Source of the DNA: Eublepharis macularius
Lineage: Eukaryota; Chordata; Lepidosauria; Squamata; Eublepharidae
Direction: 5' to 3'
Assembly (NCBI RefSeq): GCF_028583425.1
Contig: NC_072795.1
Span: 4,425,001-4,489,000, forward strand
DNA length: 64,000 nucleotides
Shown here piece by piece: positions 55,414-64,000 of the stretch. Position 1 is the stretch's first letter; each line of letters begins with the position of its first letter. Made by a program: the position numbers and the translations under genes. The notes below the pieces were generated by a model. The model ran no database searches, was not told where the DNA came from, and was given only the letters and a program-made list of their open reading frames with translations.

Positions 55414-55419
55414 TTTATT
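55414..55419 (-). terminator. SST: SST poly(A) signal
   Basis: TTTATT on the plus strand reads AATAAA on the minus strand, about 165 bases after the SST stop. This matches the short 3' UTR usual for somatostatin mRNA. Confidence 0.8.
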
Positions 55420-55582
55420 AAAACAACTTCAAATCAAACCCAAACTTTTTGTGTATTTTTTTTTCATTTTACCTTAACAGTGTATTATATTTTACAGTCT
55501 TCAGCCCCTGACATGAAAGGGGCTGGGGGAAGAAGAGAGAGGCTTGAGGCGGGGGTGGGGGGAAAGGAAGAAACTTCCAAAG

Positions 55583-55795
55583 CTAACAAGATGTGAATGT
55601 TTTCCAGAAGAAATTCTTGCATCCGGCCTTGCGTTCTCTGGGTGCCAGGGCTGGGTTCAAGTTGGCCGATCTTTCCAGCTCCAGCCTGACTTCGTCTTGC
55701 TCAGCGCCACGAGACATGTCGTCCGACTCCAGGGCCTCGTTTTCTGCCTGGCTGGGTTCTGAGAGGAGTTCTGCCAGGAAATACTTGGCTAGTTC
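55583..55795 (-). CDS. SST: Preprosomatostatin, last coding exon
   Basis: The exon encodes 70 residues and a TAG stop. It starts [20 protein letters not shown] and ends [16 protein letters not shown]. The last 14 residues are somatostatin-14, whose two cysteines form the ring and whose FWKT is the receptor-binding turn. ERK before AGCKN is the dibasic cleavage site. The single Arg before SANLNP is the site that releases somatostatin-28. The peptide is a secreted hormone and transmitter that inhibits growth hormone, insulin and glucagon release through SSTR receptors. On the minus strand the exon follows CTCTTTTTCTCTAAAG, a good acceptor, at the family's known single intron position (after GKQ). 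Exon 1, with signal peptide and neuronostatin, was not found in the next 8.2 kb. The sequence looks fully functional. Confidence 0.97.
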
Positions 55796-55815
55796 CTTTA
55801 GAGAAAAAGAGAGTT
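55796..55815 (-). promoter_or_regulatory. SST: SST intron 1 splice acceptor
   Basis: On the minus strand a pyrimidine-rich run CTCTCTTTTTCTCTAAAG precedes the exon; AG is at 55796-55797 and the first coding base at 55795 (phase 0, codon GAA). Confidence 0.85.
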
Positions 55816-56008
55816 TGTTGTTAAAATTTCATTGATTCTGGTTTTGTGGCTGAGTAGGGCGGGAAGTGGTATGTTTCACTGGACCAATGATATCTCCCTA
55901 GTCTTAACACTTACTTCGTTTAGAATAAAAAAGTGGATGATGACCTAAAAGTACAACCTAGTTAAGATCTCCATCTTGGGACAAGAGATACCAAAAATAT
56001 CTCTGACA

Positions 56009-56237
56009 TAGGATTGCCAGCTCCAAGTTGGGAAATTCCTGGAGATCTGGGGGTTGAAACCTGGAGAAACCTGGAGAAAGTGGGGTTTGGGAAGGGAAAG
56101 GACCTTGGCATGGCATAGTTCCATAGAATCTACCCCCCAAAGTAGCCATTTTCTCCGGGTGAACTGATCTCTGTGGCCTGGAGACCAGTTGTAATTCCAG
56201 GAGATCTCCAGCTGCTCCCTGGAGGCTGGCAACCCTA
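56009..56237 (+). mobile_element. hAT MITE, family AGGGTTGCCA, in presumed SST intron
   Basis: It starts TAGGATTGCCAGCTCCAAG and ends GCTGGCAACCCTA. A perfect 8-bp duplication CTCTGACA lies at 56001-56008 and 56238-56245. This copy fixes the family ends and its hAT identity. Confidence 0.9.
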
Positions 56238-56324
56238 CTCTGACATATTCCTGGCCATTTTTCTTCAAGATCTTCAAGACAGGAGATGCCGCCACATCTT
56301 AAGTCCTACACAAACACATTTAAT

Positions 56325-56445
56325 GACTGAGCAAGATTTGGGTACACTAGCAACTTAAACACTAACTAATTTAAAGACTAACTAGATTTCCAAGGTATGA
56401 TCTTTTGAGATTCAGATCTTCCTTCATCAGATATCATTTAGTGAT
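56325..56445. mobile_element. Penelope-like fragment (family P3)
   Basis: It holds CAAGATTTGGGTACACTAGC, ATTTCCAAGGTATGATC and CTTCCTTCATCAGATATCA. No duplication is visible. Confidence 0.5.
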
Positions 56446-57205
56446 TGCAGCATCAGTGGTTATATTTGCATGTCTGAATGGAACACTCAGAGAACGTACC
56501 AGATAGAATTTCCACCACTAAAACCTCAAACTCGATGCTCTCCAGTGGAGTCTATTAAGAATATGACAACAGCTATCTAGAGGCCTCGGGGAAGGCCAAA
56601 ACAAACAGTACCCATGTCCCCCGTTAAACGGAATTCAGCGATATACGGCATCCAAATTTAGCTTTCGTGGCAAACACCAATACTCCTGCGTCTCCCCTTC
56701 ACACATTCAGAATCCAGTCTTCATGTATCAAATAAAAATATGAGTGTGTATTGTGTGAGCCAGTTCTTATTCCGCTGATGAACTTTTTCCTTTGCTCTGG
56801 GCTCAAATTACTTGTCTAAATTATCCTTAAAACAATTTGTATCACGATGCCAAGAGTTCAAATTCTCCCAGCGCAGCCAAAGCTGCTTTTAGCAAGCCAT
56901 TCAATACGAACGCTCTGTGCTTAGAAAGCAAGCCGGAAGTAGGAGGTAAACCCAGATATTACCTTCAGAGAGGTCAGAGCATTTACTGTTGCATACTGTT
57001 ATACCTCAAATTCCGTTAGATTGCAAAGGTTTCCTGTCTTAGATAGCTGTAAATTATTATAACAGCTGTGTAATAACTGAATGTTCATATTAATACTCTG
57101 GCTCCTGGAAATATGTGAAAGGCACATTATCATCTTGTTAAGAATTTTTTTTAAAAAAACTCACATATAGTTCACCTTATGTGGGTCCTTATGATATCTT
57201 AAAGA
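56446..57205. other. Low-repeat part of the presumed SST intron
   Basis: No exon is recognised. The block includes AT-rich cores but nothing specific. SST exon 1 was looked for here and not found. Confidence 0.4.
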
Positions 57206-57209
57206 TTAC

Positions 57210-57297
57210 CAGTGCAATCCCAAGAAGAGTTTCTCCATTCTAAGCTGATTGATTTCAATGGGCTTAGATTAGAGTAACTCTTTTTAGGATTGCACTG
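57210..57297. mobile_element. Palindromic MITE, ends CAGTGCAATCC
   Basis: CAGTGCAATCC at the left and GGATTGCACTG at the right are exact inverted ends. The body TAAGCTGATTGATTTCAATG / GGCTTAGATTAG is also roughly palindromic. No clear target duplication remains. Confidence 0.65.
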
Positions 57298-57393
57298 TAA
57301 ATGATTAGTTATGGTGTATGGTGTTATGGTCCTTTACTAGCGCCCAATTCATCAGATGTATGAAATGCCAGTGAGAACTGCTATATTTTAGTG

Positions 57394-57581
57394 ACTAAAT
57401 AACTTTATCATAGCATAAGCTTTCAAGAACCACAGCTCTCTTCATCAGATGCATCTGATGAAGAGAGCTGTGGTTCTCGAAAGCTTATGCTACAATAAAA
57501 TTGGTTAGTCTTAAAGGTGTTACTGAACCCTTTACTATTTTGCAGCTACAGACGAACACGGCTAACTCCTGTGGATCTGTG
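57394..57581. mobile_element. Penelope-like inverted dimer (family P2)
   Basis: The left half reads to TTCATCAGATG and the right half from CATCTGATGAAGAGAGCTG. The 8-bp flanks TTTTAGTG lie at 57386-57393 and 57582-57589. The arms meet at the palindrome GATGCATC. Confidence 0.65.
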
Positions 57582-58025
57582 TTTTAGTGGTTAGACTGTC
57601 CTGCTAGGAGCTAGATCAAGACAGGTAGCCATGTTAGTCTGTCTGTAACAGTAGAAAAGAGCAAGAGTCCCGTAGCACCTATAAGACTAACAAAATTTGT
57701 GGTAGGGGATGAGCTTTTATGAGTCACAGCTCACTTCTTCAGATACTTCTTCAGCTGTGATTTATGAAACTTCATACCCTTCCACAAATTCTGTCAGTCC
57801 TATAGCTCCTACTGGACTCTTGCTCTTTTCTACAACTAGGAGCTAGAAGTTTCTCTCTCTGTCCTGTGCCATGGAAGCTTGCTGGATGACCCCAGGCCAG
57901 TCACATTCCCTTGGCCTAACCTATCTCACAAGGTTGCTGTGAGAATAAAATGGGGGGAAACCACGTATACAACCACTCCTCTTGAATAAAATGGGGGGAA
58001 ACCACGTATACAACCACTCCTCTTT
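57582..58025 (+). mobile_element. tRNA-derived SINE (third family) split by a Penelope-like copy
   Basis: It holds TTTTAGTGGTTAGACTGTCC, then after 57847 AGTTTCTCTCTCTGTCCTGT, AGCTTGCTGGATGACCCC and AGAATAAAATGGGGGGAAAC. A 41-bp unit starting GAATAAAATGG is duplicated in tandem (57943 and 57984). Confidence 0.6.
57616..57835. mobile_element. Penelope-like inverted dimer (family P3)
   Basis: It holds TCAAGACAGGTAGCCATGTT through CTTGCTCTTTTCTACAA, with inverted halves. A perfect 12-bp target duplication CTAGGAGCTAGA lies at 57604-57615 and 57836-57847. Confidence 0.75.
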
Positions 58026-58257
58026 TGAGGAAAAGCAGGATAAAAAGTTACTGGGAAGGGACAGATGAAGTATTCCTTGCTTGGTGGTTACAGATTAATT
58101 AGGATACACGGAAGGTAAAAGGGAATCAGTGGGTTAACAAACTGCCTCTGGGATTTGTAGACAGGTATTTGTACGCATGCAAGACTATATTCTGCAATAT
58201 TTTGTAGGATTTTGTTGGTTTTCCACCTTAAAAAAGGTAGTTAGGTTTGTCTTTTGC

Positions 58258-58400
58258 TGCAAAATAAACAGAAGTCTTGTGGCATTTGAAGACTAGCAAG
58301 TTTTTATTCTAGCAGTATCTGACAAAGTGAGCTGTCATCCGCAAAAGCTTGTGAGAGAATAAAACCATGTTAGTCTTAATGCGCCAAGAGACTCCTGCTT
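58258..58400. mobile_element. Diverged Penelope-like fragment
   Basis: GCATTTGAAGACTAGCAAG, TCTGACAAAGTGAGCTGTCA and CCATGTTAGTCTTAATGCG follow the P2/P3 plan with different sequence. It may be a related, older family. Confidence 0.45.
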
Positions 58401-58771
58401 ATTTTTGATGACTTTCAGTTTCCTTTGAGGAAGTGCATTTATATTTAAAGGCCATAAGAAATGTGGAAACCAGCTTTTCAATAAACTTATCTCTTTTTCC
58501 CCTGTGATTTTTTTCTGCATTCTCATACTTGACATCTGTGTGTGCGTGTTGCTGTATGCATGGGAATGTGGCTGTTGCACACAGCTTCGCACAACATCTG
58601 TGCTGCCTGCGCCCACCACAGTAAATGTGCCTTCATCAGACTTTTTCAGATTTGACAATCTACATGTGGGTTGCATGCTCTTCCCTACACGGAAGGATTT
58701 TCCTTGTAAAAATGTGGTCATATTTGATATGGCCTCATTGATAGGACTATGAGAAGCAGAGTATAAGGTCA

Positions 58772-59007
58772 AAAAGAGTCCAGTAGCACCTTTAAGACTA
58801 ACCAATTTTATTTTAGCATAAGCTTTCGAGAATCAAGTTCTCTTCGTCAGATGCCTGATACAGAGTCTCTGTATCAGGCATCTGACGAAGAGAACTTGAT
58901 TCTCGAAAGCTTATGCTAAAATAAAATTGGTTAGTCTTAAAGGTGCTACTGGACTCTTTTTGATTTTGCTACCACAGACTAACACGGCTAACTTCTCTGC
59001 ATCTATG
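58772..59007. mobile_element. Penelope-like inverted dimer (family P2), 97-bp arms
   Basis: Arms 58769-58865 and 58867-58963 are near-perfect reverse complements with a one-base centre in CAGAGTCTCTG. The right arm continues with CACAGACTAACACGGCTAAC. A perfect 14-bp target duplication AGAGTATAAGGTCA lies at 58758-58771 and 59008-59021. Confidence 0.8.
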
Positions 59008-59029
59008 AGAGTATAAGGTCATCACCATA

Positions 59030-59580
59030 TGAGCCCCGGAGGACTCTTCGGTCAGGCGGGAAGCATCTTTTAAGGGTCCCTGGCCCTAGGGAAGCCTGCC
59101 TGGCGTCGACCAGGGCCAGGGCCTTTTCGGTCCTGGCCCCGGCCTGGTGGAATGCTCTGTCTTGTGAGACCAGGGCCAAGCAAGATTTGTTAGCATTTCG
59201 CCGGGCCTGTAAGATGGAGCTATTCCAACAGGCATATGGCTGACACCAGGCGGTGCTCCCCCCCCTCTGTGGAGGGGAGGATCAAACCATATGCCCTCCT
59301 ATGCGGATACAGATGTTATTATTATTGTCCACACTTGATACTGTACATAGTTACTCTGGAAAAACCACTGTATGGAACATCAAATCTCAATTATGTGCTG
59401 CTTTTATCTATTTGTATGCAAATATATGACATTTATATACATAGCTGTAATTTTAATGATTAGATATAGTGTTTTTTTAATGTTTTTAATGGTATTAACA
59501 TTTGTATTTTTGTTATCCGCCCTGAGCCCTCGAAAGCGGGGAGGGCGGAATATAAATGTAATAAATTAAATTAAATTAAA
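59030..59580 (+). mobile_element. L2-type LINE, end of ORF2 and 3' UTR
   Basis: It holds GGGCCAGGGCCTTTTCGGTC, CCTGGTGGAATGCTCTGTC and GGGCCTGTAAGATGGAGC, then the UTR ending CCGCCCTGAGCCC and AATATAAATGTAATAAATTA. Confidence 0.8.
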
Positions 59581-60520
59581 ATTAAAGAAATCTGGATTTT
59601 CAGCTGAAGTTTGCTCAACACAAACACGCACTGACTCTGACACAAATATGTGGAATACACTTTTTTTTTAAAAAAGGATATTGGTGGAAGGGAGGGAGAC
59701 GGTTTAATGCAGGAACAAGCGGCTGGTGATCTGCAGGCTAGAAGTGGTCACCAGATCAATTTTATCTGGCTTTGGGTGAGCCTAACATGTTTCAATTAAG
59801 TTGAAAACTCGAGGTCACTCTTTGAACCTGTTTGGCGGTAGATTCAAGACAGACAAAGGAGGTGCTACTTCACATAGTAGGCACAGGGCTTGTGGAACTC
59901 ACTGCCACAAGATGTAATGATGTCTATTGGCTTAGATGAGCTTAAGGAGGGGCATATTTATGGAGGGTGGGTGTATTGTTGGCTAGTAGCCATGATAGCT
60001 AATTGGGACCTCCAGATATAGCACAGCATCTGTCTGTCTACTGTTGTAAACAGAATACAGGAGTATTTGTTTATTTACGTAGAACTTTTGTGCACTGTCT
60101 TTCTGCCCAAATTGGATCACCAAAGCAGCAAACATTTTAAAAGGAATAGATGGAACATTGGAGTGATCCGCCATGGCTCCTAATATATTCTTACCCTCTA
60201 CCTAATATCTGGCACTTGGGTGTTGCCTTCATGTCCTAGTTGGACGCTTTCTAGCAAAATCTGGTGGGCTCTAGCTGGACTTGGGAAGCTGAACTCGGTG
60301 GGCTTTGGTCTGATCCAGCAAGATGACAGGTTCTGCAGCAAAGCCACCCAAGAAACTGCTAAAGGCAGTGCTATGACTACGACATGAAATAACTGAGAGC
60401 ATAAAGGAAATCTCTCTCATTTGTGTTGGCTAGTGGCAATATGGCAATTCTAAAATTCATTGTAGAACGTGACTTGGCTCACTTCCTTGAGTAACCTGGA
60501 TTTAATCCATATTGTGCCAT
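59581..60520. other. Mostly unassigned, part of presumed SST intron
   Basis: 59880-59990 and 60190-60350 contain CR1-like phrases (GTGGAACTCACTGCCACAAG, TGGGCTTTGGTCTGATCCAG), so a CR1 3' fragment in plus orientation is likely. No exon was seen. Confidence 0.45.
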
Positions 60521-60527
60521 AGACAGG

Positions 60528-61084
60528 TGTCATGTCTGTAGCAAGGCTTTGTTTGAGACACATTGTATTCTGCTTTGGGTTAATCTGGAGTGGAGGGCTG
60601 ATAACCAGAACACAGAGTGGTAGTGTCAGATGTGCCCTGCTTATCTGCCAAGAATGTTTATTGTTCTCTGTACTCAGGGCCTCTGAGAATATGTAAAGTA
60701 CTATCTGTGTAACTGTCTGACTATGTAGCCAAGAGTAATTTATCTTGCAGGTGGCTGCTTTCGCTTTCTCGACTGGCATGGGAAAATGTCCTTGGAATGC
60801 CGGCTGGAGCCGTATCTCCCTGAAATGAAACAAGCTCATCCTTGTCTTCCCCTCCCCTACCCCATCTGTCAAGGGCCTGCACGCCTAAATTCTAACAGTC
60901 CCTATCCCAAGGTGGGAATCCTGCCCTATAACTAACGTTGCTTTGCCCATTTACGTCACTTCTGCTAATGCTGTAGACTGAGTGCACTGGTGCTGATGGA
61001 TCTCTAATAAATAAACTTTTACTGGACTCTGTCTGGAAGAGTCTGCAGTGAAGTAACTGGGGATCTAAGTGGCAGAGCATGACA
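60528..61084 (+). mobile_element. Probable solo LTR, 557 bp
   Basis: The ends are a 7-bp inverted pair TGTCATG / CATGACA in TG..CA form. An AATAAA lies near 61008, about 75 bases before the end, as in many retroviral-type LTRs. No internal retroviral region is present. The target duplication is not clear, so age and family are undetermined. Confidence 0.45.
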
Positions 61085-61386
61085 GGTAGACTGGGTCGCC
61101 CCCTATTCCTTTCCAGCAATAGGATTCTATTAAGAAACTCAGATCAGACTTTCAGTCCCCAGGACAGCAACTGCTAATTTACAGTGGAAAGAGTGCCATT
61201 CCCTCTTATTTGTGCTTGACAAGCACCTGAGCCTTTTGTTTAACTTTTCTTAGGTCAGATTTGATGTGCATTTTAATAAGTATGCATTCAGCCTCTGCTA
61301 GCATCAGGCACCTGTTTGTGTCTCCCTTCAGTTGAACAGAGCTTGGGGCAACTAACTCCTCAGTTCACCATCATTAAAATAGGGGT

Positions 61387-61483
61387 CCAGAGGAGTTAGC
61401 CGTGTTAGTCTGTAGTAGCAAAATCGAAAGCTTATGCTACAGTAAAGTTGGTTAGTCTTAAAGGTGCTACTGGACTCTTTTCG
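61387..61483. mobile_element. Penelope-like copy (family P2), short
   Basis: The first part CCAGAGGAGTTAGCCGTGTT jumps directly to the end GAAAGCTTATGCTACAG and TTAAAGGTGCTACTGGACTC. A perfect 14-bp target duplication ATTAAAATAGGGGT lies at 61373-61386 and 61484-61497. Confidence 0.8.
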
Positions 61484-61509
61484 ATTAAAATAGGGGTGGT
61501 AGTGATCAG

Positions 61510-61720
61510 CTTTAGATGGGTAGCCGTGTTGGTCTGCAGTCCAACAGCAAGATCCTGGTCCAATAGCACCTTAAAGACCAACCAGATTTCCATGGTATGA
61601 GCTTTGGAGAGTCCAAGCGCCATTGCATCTAACAAAGAGACCTGTGGCTCTCAAAAGCTTATGCTACTATAAAGTTGGTTAGTCTTAAAGGTGCTACTGG
61701 ACCCTTTGCTATCAAGGTCC
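61510..61720. mobile_element. Penelope-like P3/P2 mosaic
   Basis: It is P3-type up to about 61625 (GGGTAGCCGTGTTGGTCTGC to TATGAGCTTTGGAGAGTC). It is then P2-type from AACAAAGAGACCTGTGGC to GCTACTGGACCCTTTGC. The two halves are inverted and from different subfamilies. Confidence 0.55.
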
Positions 61721-63065
61721 ATTTGTCAGATACGAATGCTATAATGCTATAAACATTTTCAGCTCTAGCCAGTAGGAGCTGATCTCTCAATAGCATTTCT
61801 GACCATGACGTTTCTAAGCTCACAAAGACTGGTGTTTGGAATGAGATCAAGGTCACGCAGGGGTGTTTCTTACCCCGCTGCACATGTCAGAAAGTTAACG
61901 CTGGAGTTGGCTTCACCACATGTGTACTGTGACAAAAGATGAAGCTGCTTTCTACTGAAACGGATCACTCGTCAACCAAAGTATTGCCTACTCTGATCGG
62001 CAGCCTCTCTCCAGGATCTCGGACAGAGATCTTACTCATTGCCTACTCTCTGATGCTTTTTACCTGGAGGTGCTTGGGATTAAGACTGGGGCTGTATGTG
62101 TACAAAGCAGGTGCTAGGACCCTTCCTCGTATCCAGACCTATTTTACAGAATACACTTGAGTGTATACAGAAATGTTCAGAGAGAATTGACCAAAGGAGT
62201 GGGAGATGATTTACACTCCCAGTCTTTCCCCATGCAATGATTTTCCCCCTTCACAGTAGTTCCATATGGTATGGGGTCATCTACATCGCTACATCTATCC
62301 CATAACAAACTCTGAAGTTACTACTTAGTTGACAAGGAGAAATGTTTGCCACTTGTGGGTGTGGCAGCACCAATATCCATCACATGTCGAATCCTTTCTG
62401 TGCCCGATGCCTAATGGATCCCACCATATGATAACTGCTAGAATCCAGGGGGGGGGGGGTTAAGGAAACCAGTTTTCAGAATCCCAAGTGAATCTCCCTT
62501 CTGCAATGAGAAAGCACCGATGTATGAGCCAGGTCTTCATAGAAGCTGAGGTTTTGTCAGAGGGTAAAGGAGGAGAAATCTTCCAGGAGTTCATATTGGA
62601 TTTACACATTTAAGAGCTGTGTGCCTTTCAAATGCTTGCTACTCCCCTAAAGAGTTTGATGCTTGTTTAACTAGCAAAGCTATTTCATTTAAAAGAGACT
62701 TTAAATCTTTCGTGCCTTTCTTTCCGCTGGTGCAATACAAAAAAGCACTCCGTTAACTTGCGACACACATTTGCTAAGACGCAAGCCTCATTGAATTCAG
62801 CAAGTTTTACTTCTGCGTAAATGAAGCTAAGCTTTGGCACGCGGGGACTTTTCAGCACCATGGAGAACTCCTCAGCACCTCGGCTGGCTGTGAAAGTCCT
62901 GCCTTTATTTAAGCTGCCCTGGTCTGCGCGGACTTTTCTTTCACCAGATCAGTCGGAGGGCCTTTTCTAGAATAACATTTGCCTGTTAATTATTTTAAAA
63001 TAGTGAAAGCATTTGGGAAAGAACTGCCGCAAAAGAGCACAGGTGTGTCCCAAAAGAGCAGCAGG
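61721..63065. other. Low-repeat block of the presumed SST intron
   Basis: 62590-63060 has mixed-complexity sequence with CTTTAAATCTTTCGTGCC, GCGTAAATGAAGCTAAGC and TGTTAATTATTTTAAAATAG. It has no repeat boundaries and looks like conserved noncoding DNA. No coding match to SST exon 1 was found. Confidence 0.35.
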
Positions 63066-63069
63066 GAAC

Positions 63070-63145
63070 AAATTGCCTGGGCTCTGGCTGTAGAAAGCTT
63101 ATGCCATGAACAACATGTTAGTCTTTGAGGCGCCCCAAGAAGCTT
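63070..63145. mobile_element. Penelope-like fragment
   Basis: GAAAGCTTATGCCATGAACA and GTTAGTCTTTGAGGCGCC are the end of a P3-like copy. Confidence 0.45.
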
Positions 63146-63469
63146 TATAATTTATTTGCTATTTTATTTACATACTAAATTTATACCCTGACTTTGGGTC
63201 TGGCAGACTCAAGAAGATCCCTGTGGTACTACAACAAGAGATCAGTCTAACATCCCGTTTCTAGCAGACAGATGTTTTGGGGAAGCCAGGCAGGAAGGCA
63301 ACCCACTGCCCTCCAGTTGTGCGCACCAACATCTGGAATTTCAGCAGACTGTCTCTGAACAAGGAGATTTCTTCTAGCTATTGCAGCTGTTGTGGCAAAA
63401 AGGGAAAACCCAGAACATTTTAAAGGCATGACAGAATGAGCAGCGTGCCTGAAATGGACAGAGAGAAGA

Positions 63470-63560
63470 AGAGTAGGATTTGAGTCCAGTGACACCTTAA
63501 GACTAACAAAATTGGTGGTACGGCTTTCAAGAGTCAGAGCTCCCTTCTTCAGACAGGACT
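63470..63560 (-). mobile_element. Penelope-like fragment (family P3)
   Basis: GATTTGAGTCCAGTGACACC, TTCAAGAGTCAGAGCTCCCT and TTCAGACAGG are in one orientation. The rest of the window to 64000 shows no recognised feature. Confidence 0.5.
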
Positions 63561-64000
63561 CGGAGTGAAAAGGTAAGATAACCAACTAAGATTGCCCAGT
63601 AGTCAAAATTCATACAAAACTCTCAAGCAAACCTTGGAAGCTCTAGAGAGTGGTACATCTCTCGTTCATATTTCAGGGCGACAAAAGATGTCAGGTCTCC
63701 TAAGCAGCTCCGCCAGGATCTGGCTTTATTGGGACAATTTATACAGCACATTTAACAGGCTGGATTAATTACAGGCAAGCTGGTTGTTAGACTCGCTCTT
63801 TGCTGTTTGTTTTTTAGATTTGCACGGCTGCTCTTTTATGAGTGGCATTTATTTTATGAGGTTCTGGAATGCTTTTTTTATCATGGATTTTATCTTTTGC
63901 ATGTTTACCTTTGGTACGTTTATCTGCATGCACCTCCAATGCTTCTTTAGAGAGATGGCTCAAAAATCCACAAGTATACATTTTTTTAAAATCACTTCTT

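Noticed and set aside
62850-62960. SST exon 1 candidate around CACCATGGAGAACTCC
   Set aside because: The frame after this ATG does not give the SST signal peptide, it is on the plus strand, and there is no donor in the right place.

Overview
The window is nuclear DNA of a squamate reptile, most likely a lizard and possibly a gecko. The evidence is the repeat set: Sauria-type tRNA SINEs, a BovB (RTE) LINE, L2 and CR1 3' ends, a 5S rRNA-derived SINE, short L1 3' ends, many hAT and PIF/Harbinger MITEs, Helitron-like elements and numerous Penelope-like fragments. There are no operons or prokaryotic signals. I cannot name the species from sequence alone.

Only two host coding units can be defended. 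The first, minus strand 41520-45347, is one uninterrupted 1275-codon reading frame. It matches the middle and C-terminal part of the microtubule polymerase CKAP5 (XMAP215/ch-TOG), from TOG3 through TOG4, TOG5 and the C-terminal TOG6-like helical domain. Animal CKAP5 is split into many exons, so an intronless copy with an open frame is best read as an expressed retrogene. It lacks TOG1, TOG2 and the extreme C terminus. It has its own candidate CRE/TATA promoter and poly(A) signal. The second, minus strand 55583-55795, is the last coding exon of preprosomatostatin (SST), ending in the somatostatin-14 peptide. A splice acceptor lies in front of it and a poly(A) signal behind it. Exon 1 (signal peptide) was not found in the 8.2 kb upstream, so it should lie beyond base 64000. 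A possible third unit is a 60-codon open segment with an AATAAA just behind its stop at 5280-5502; I cannot identify it.

Layout. 0-5 kb: L2 end, hAT and Harbinger MITEs. 5-22 kb: mixed SINEs, Penelope-like dimers, a truncated L1 (10517-11035), CR1 ends and microsatellites. 22.5-23.7 kb: a low-repeat block that looks like conserved noncoding DNA. 23.7-41.2 kb: two Helitron-like elements with internal minisatellites, an L2 reverse-transcriptase remnant carrying a hAT MITE, a BovB remnant and a 186-bp GATA array. 41.5-45.7 kb: the CKAP5-like retrogene. 46-55 kb: SINE, CR1 and hAT copies and a long GAAA tract. 55.4-55.8 kb: SST exon. 55.8-64 kb: presumed SST intron 1 with hAT, Penelope-like, L2 and solo-LTR insertions.

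The most novel features are the CKAP5-like retrogene and the Penelope-like families. At least ten Penelope-like copies have perfect or near-perfect 8-14 bp target duplications. Several are back-to-back inverted dimers, and their core resembles a hammerhead ribozyme.
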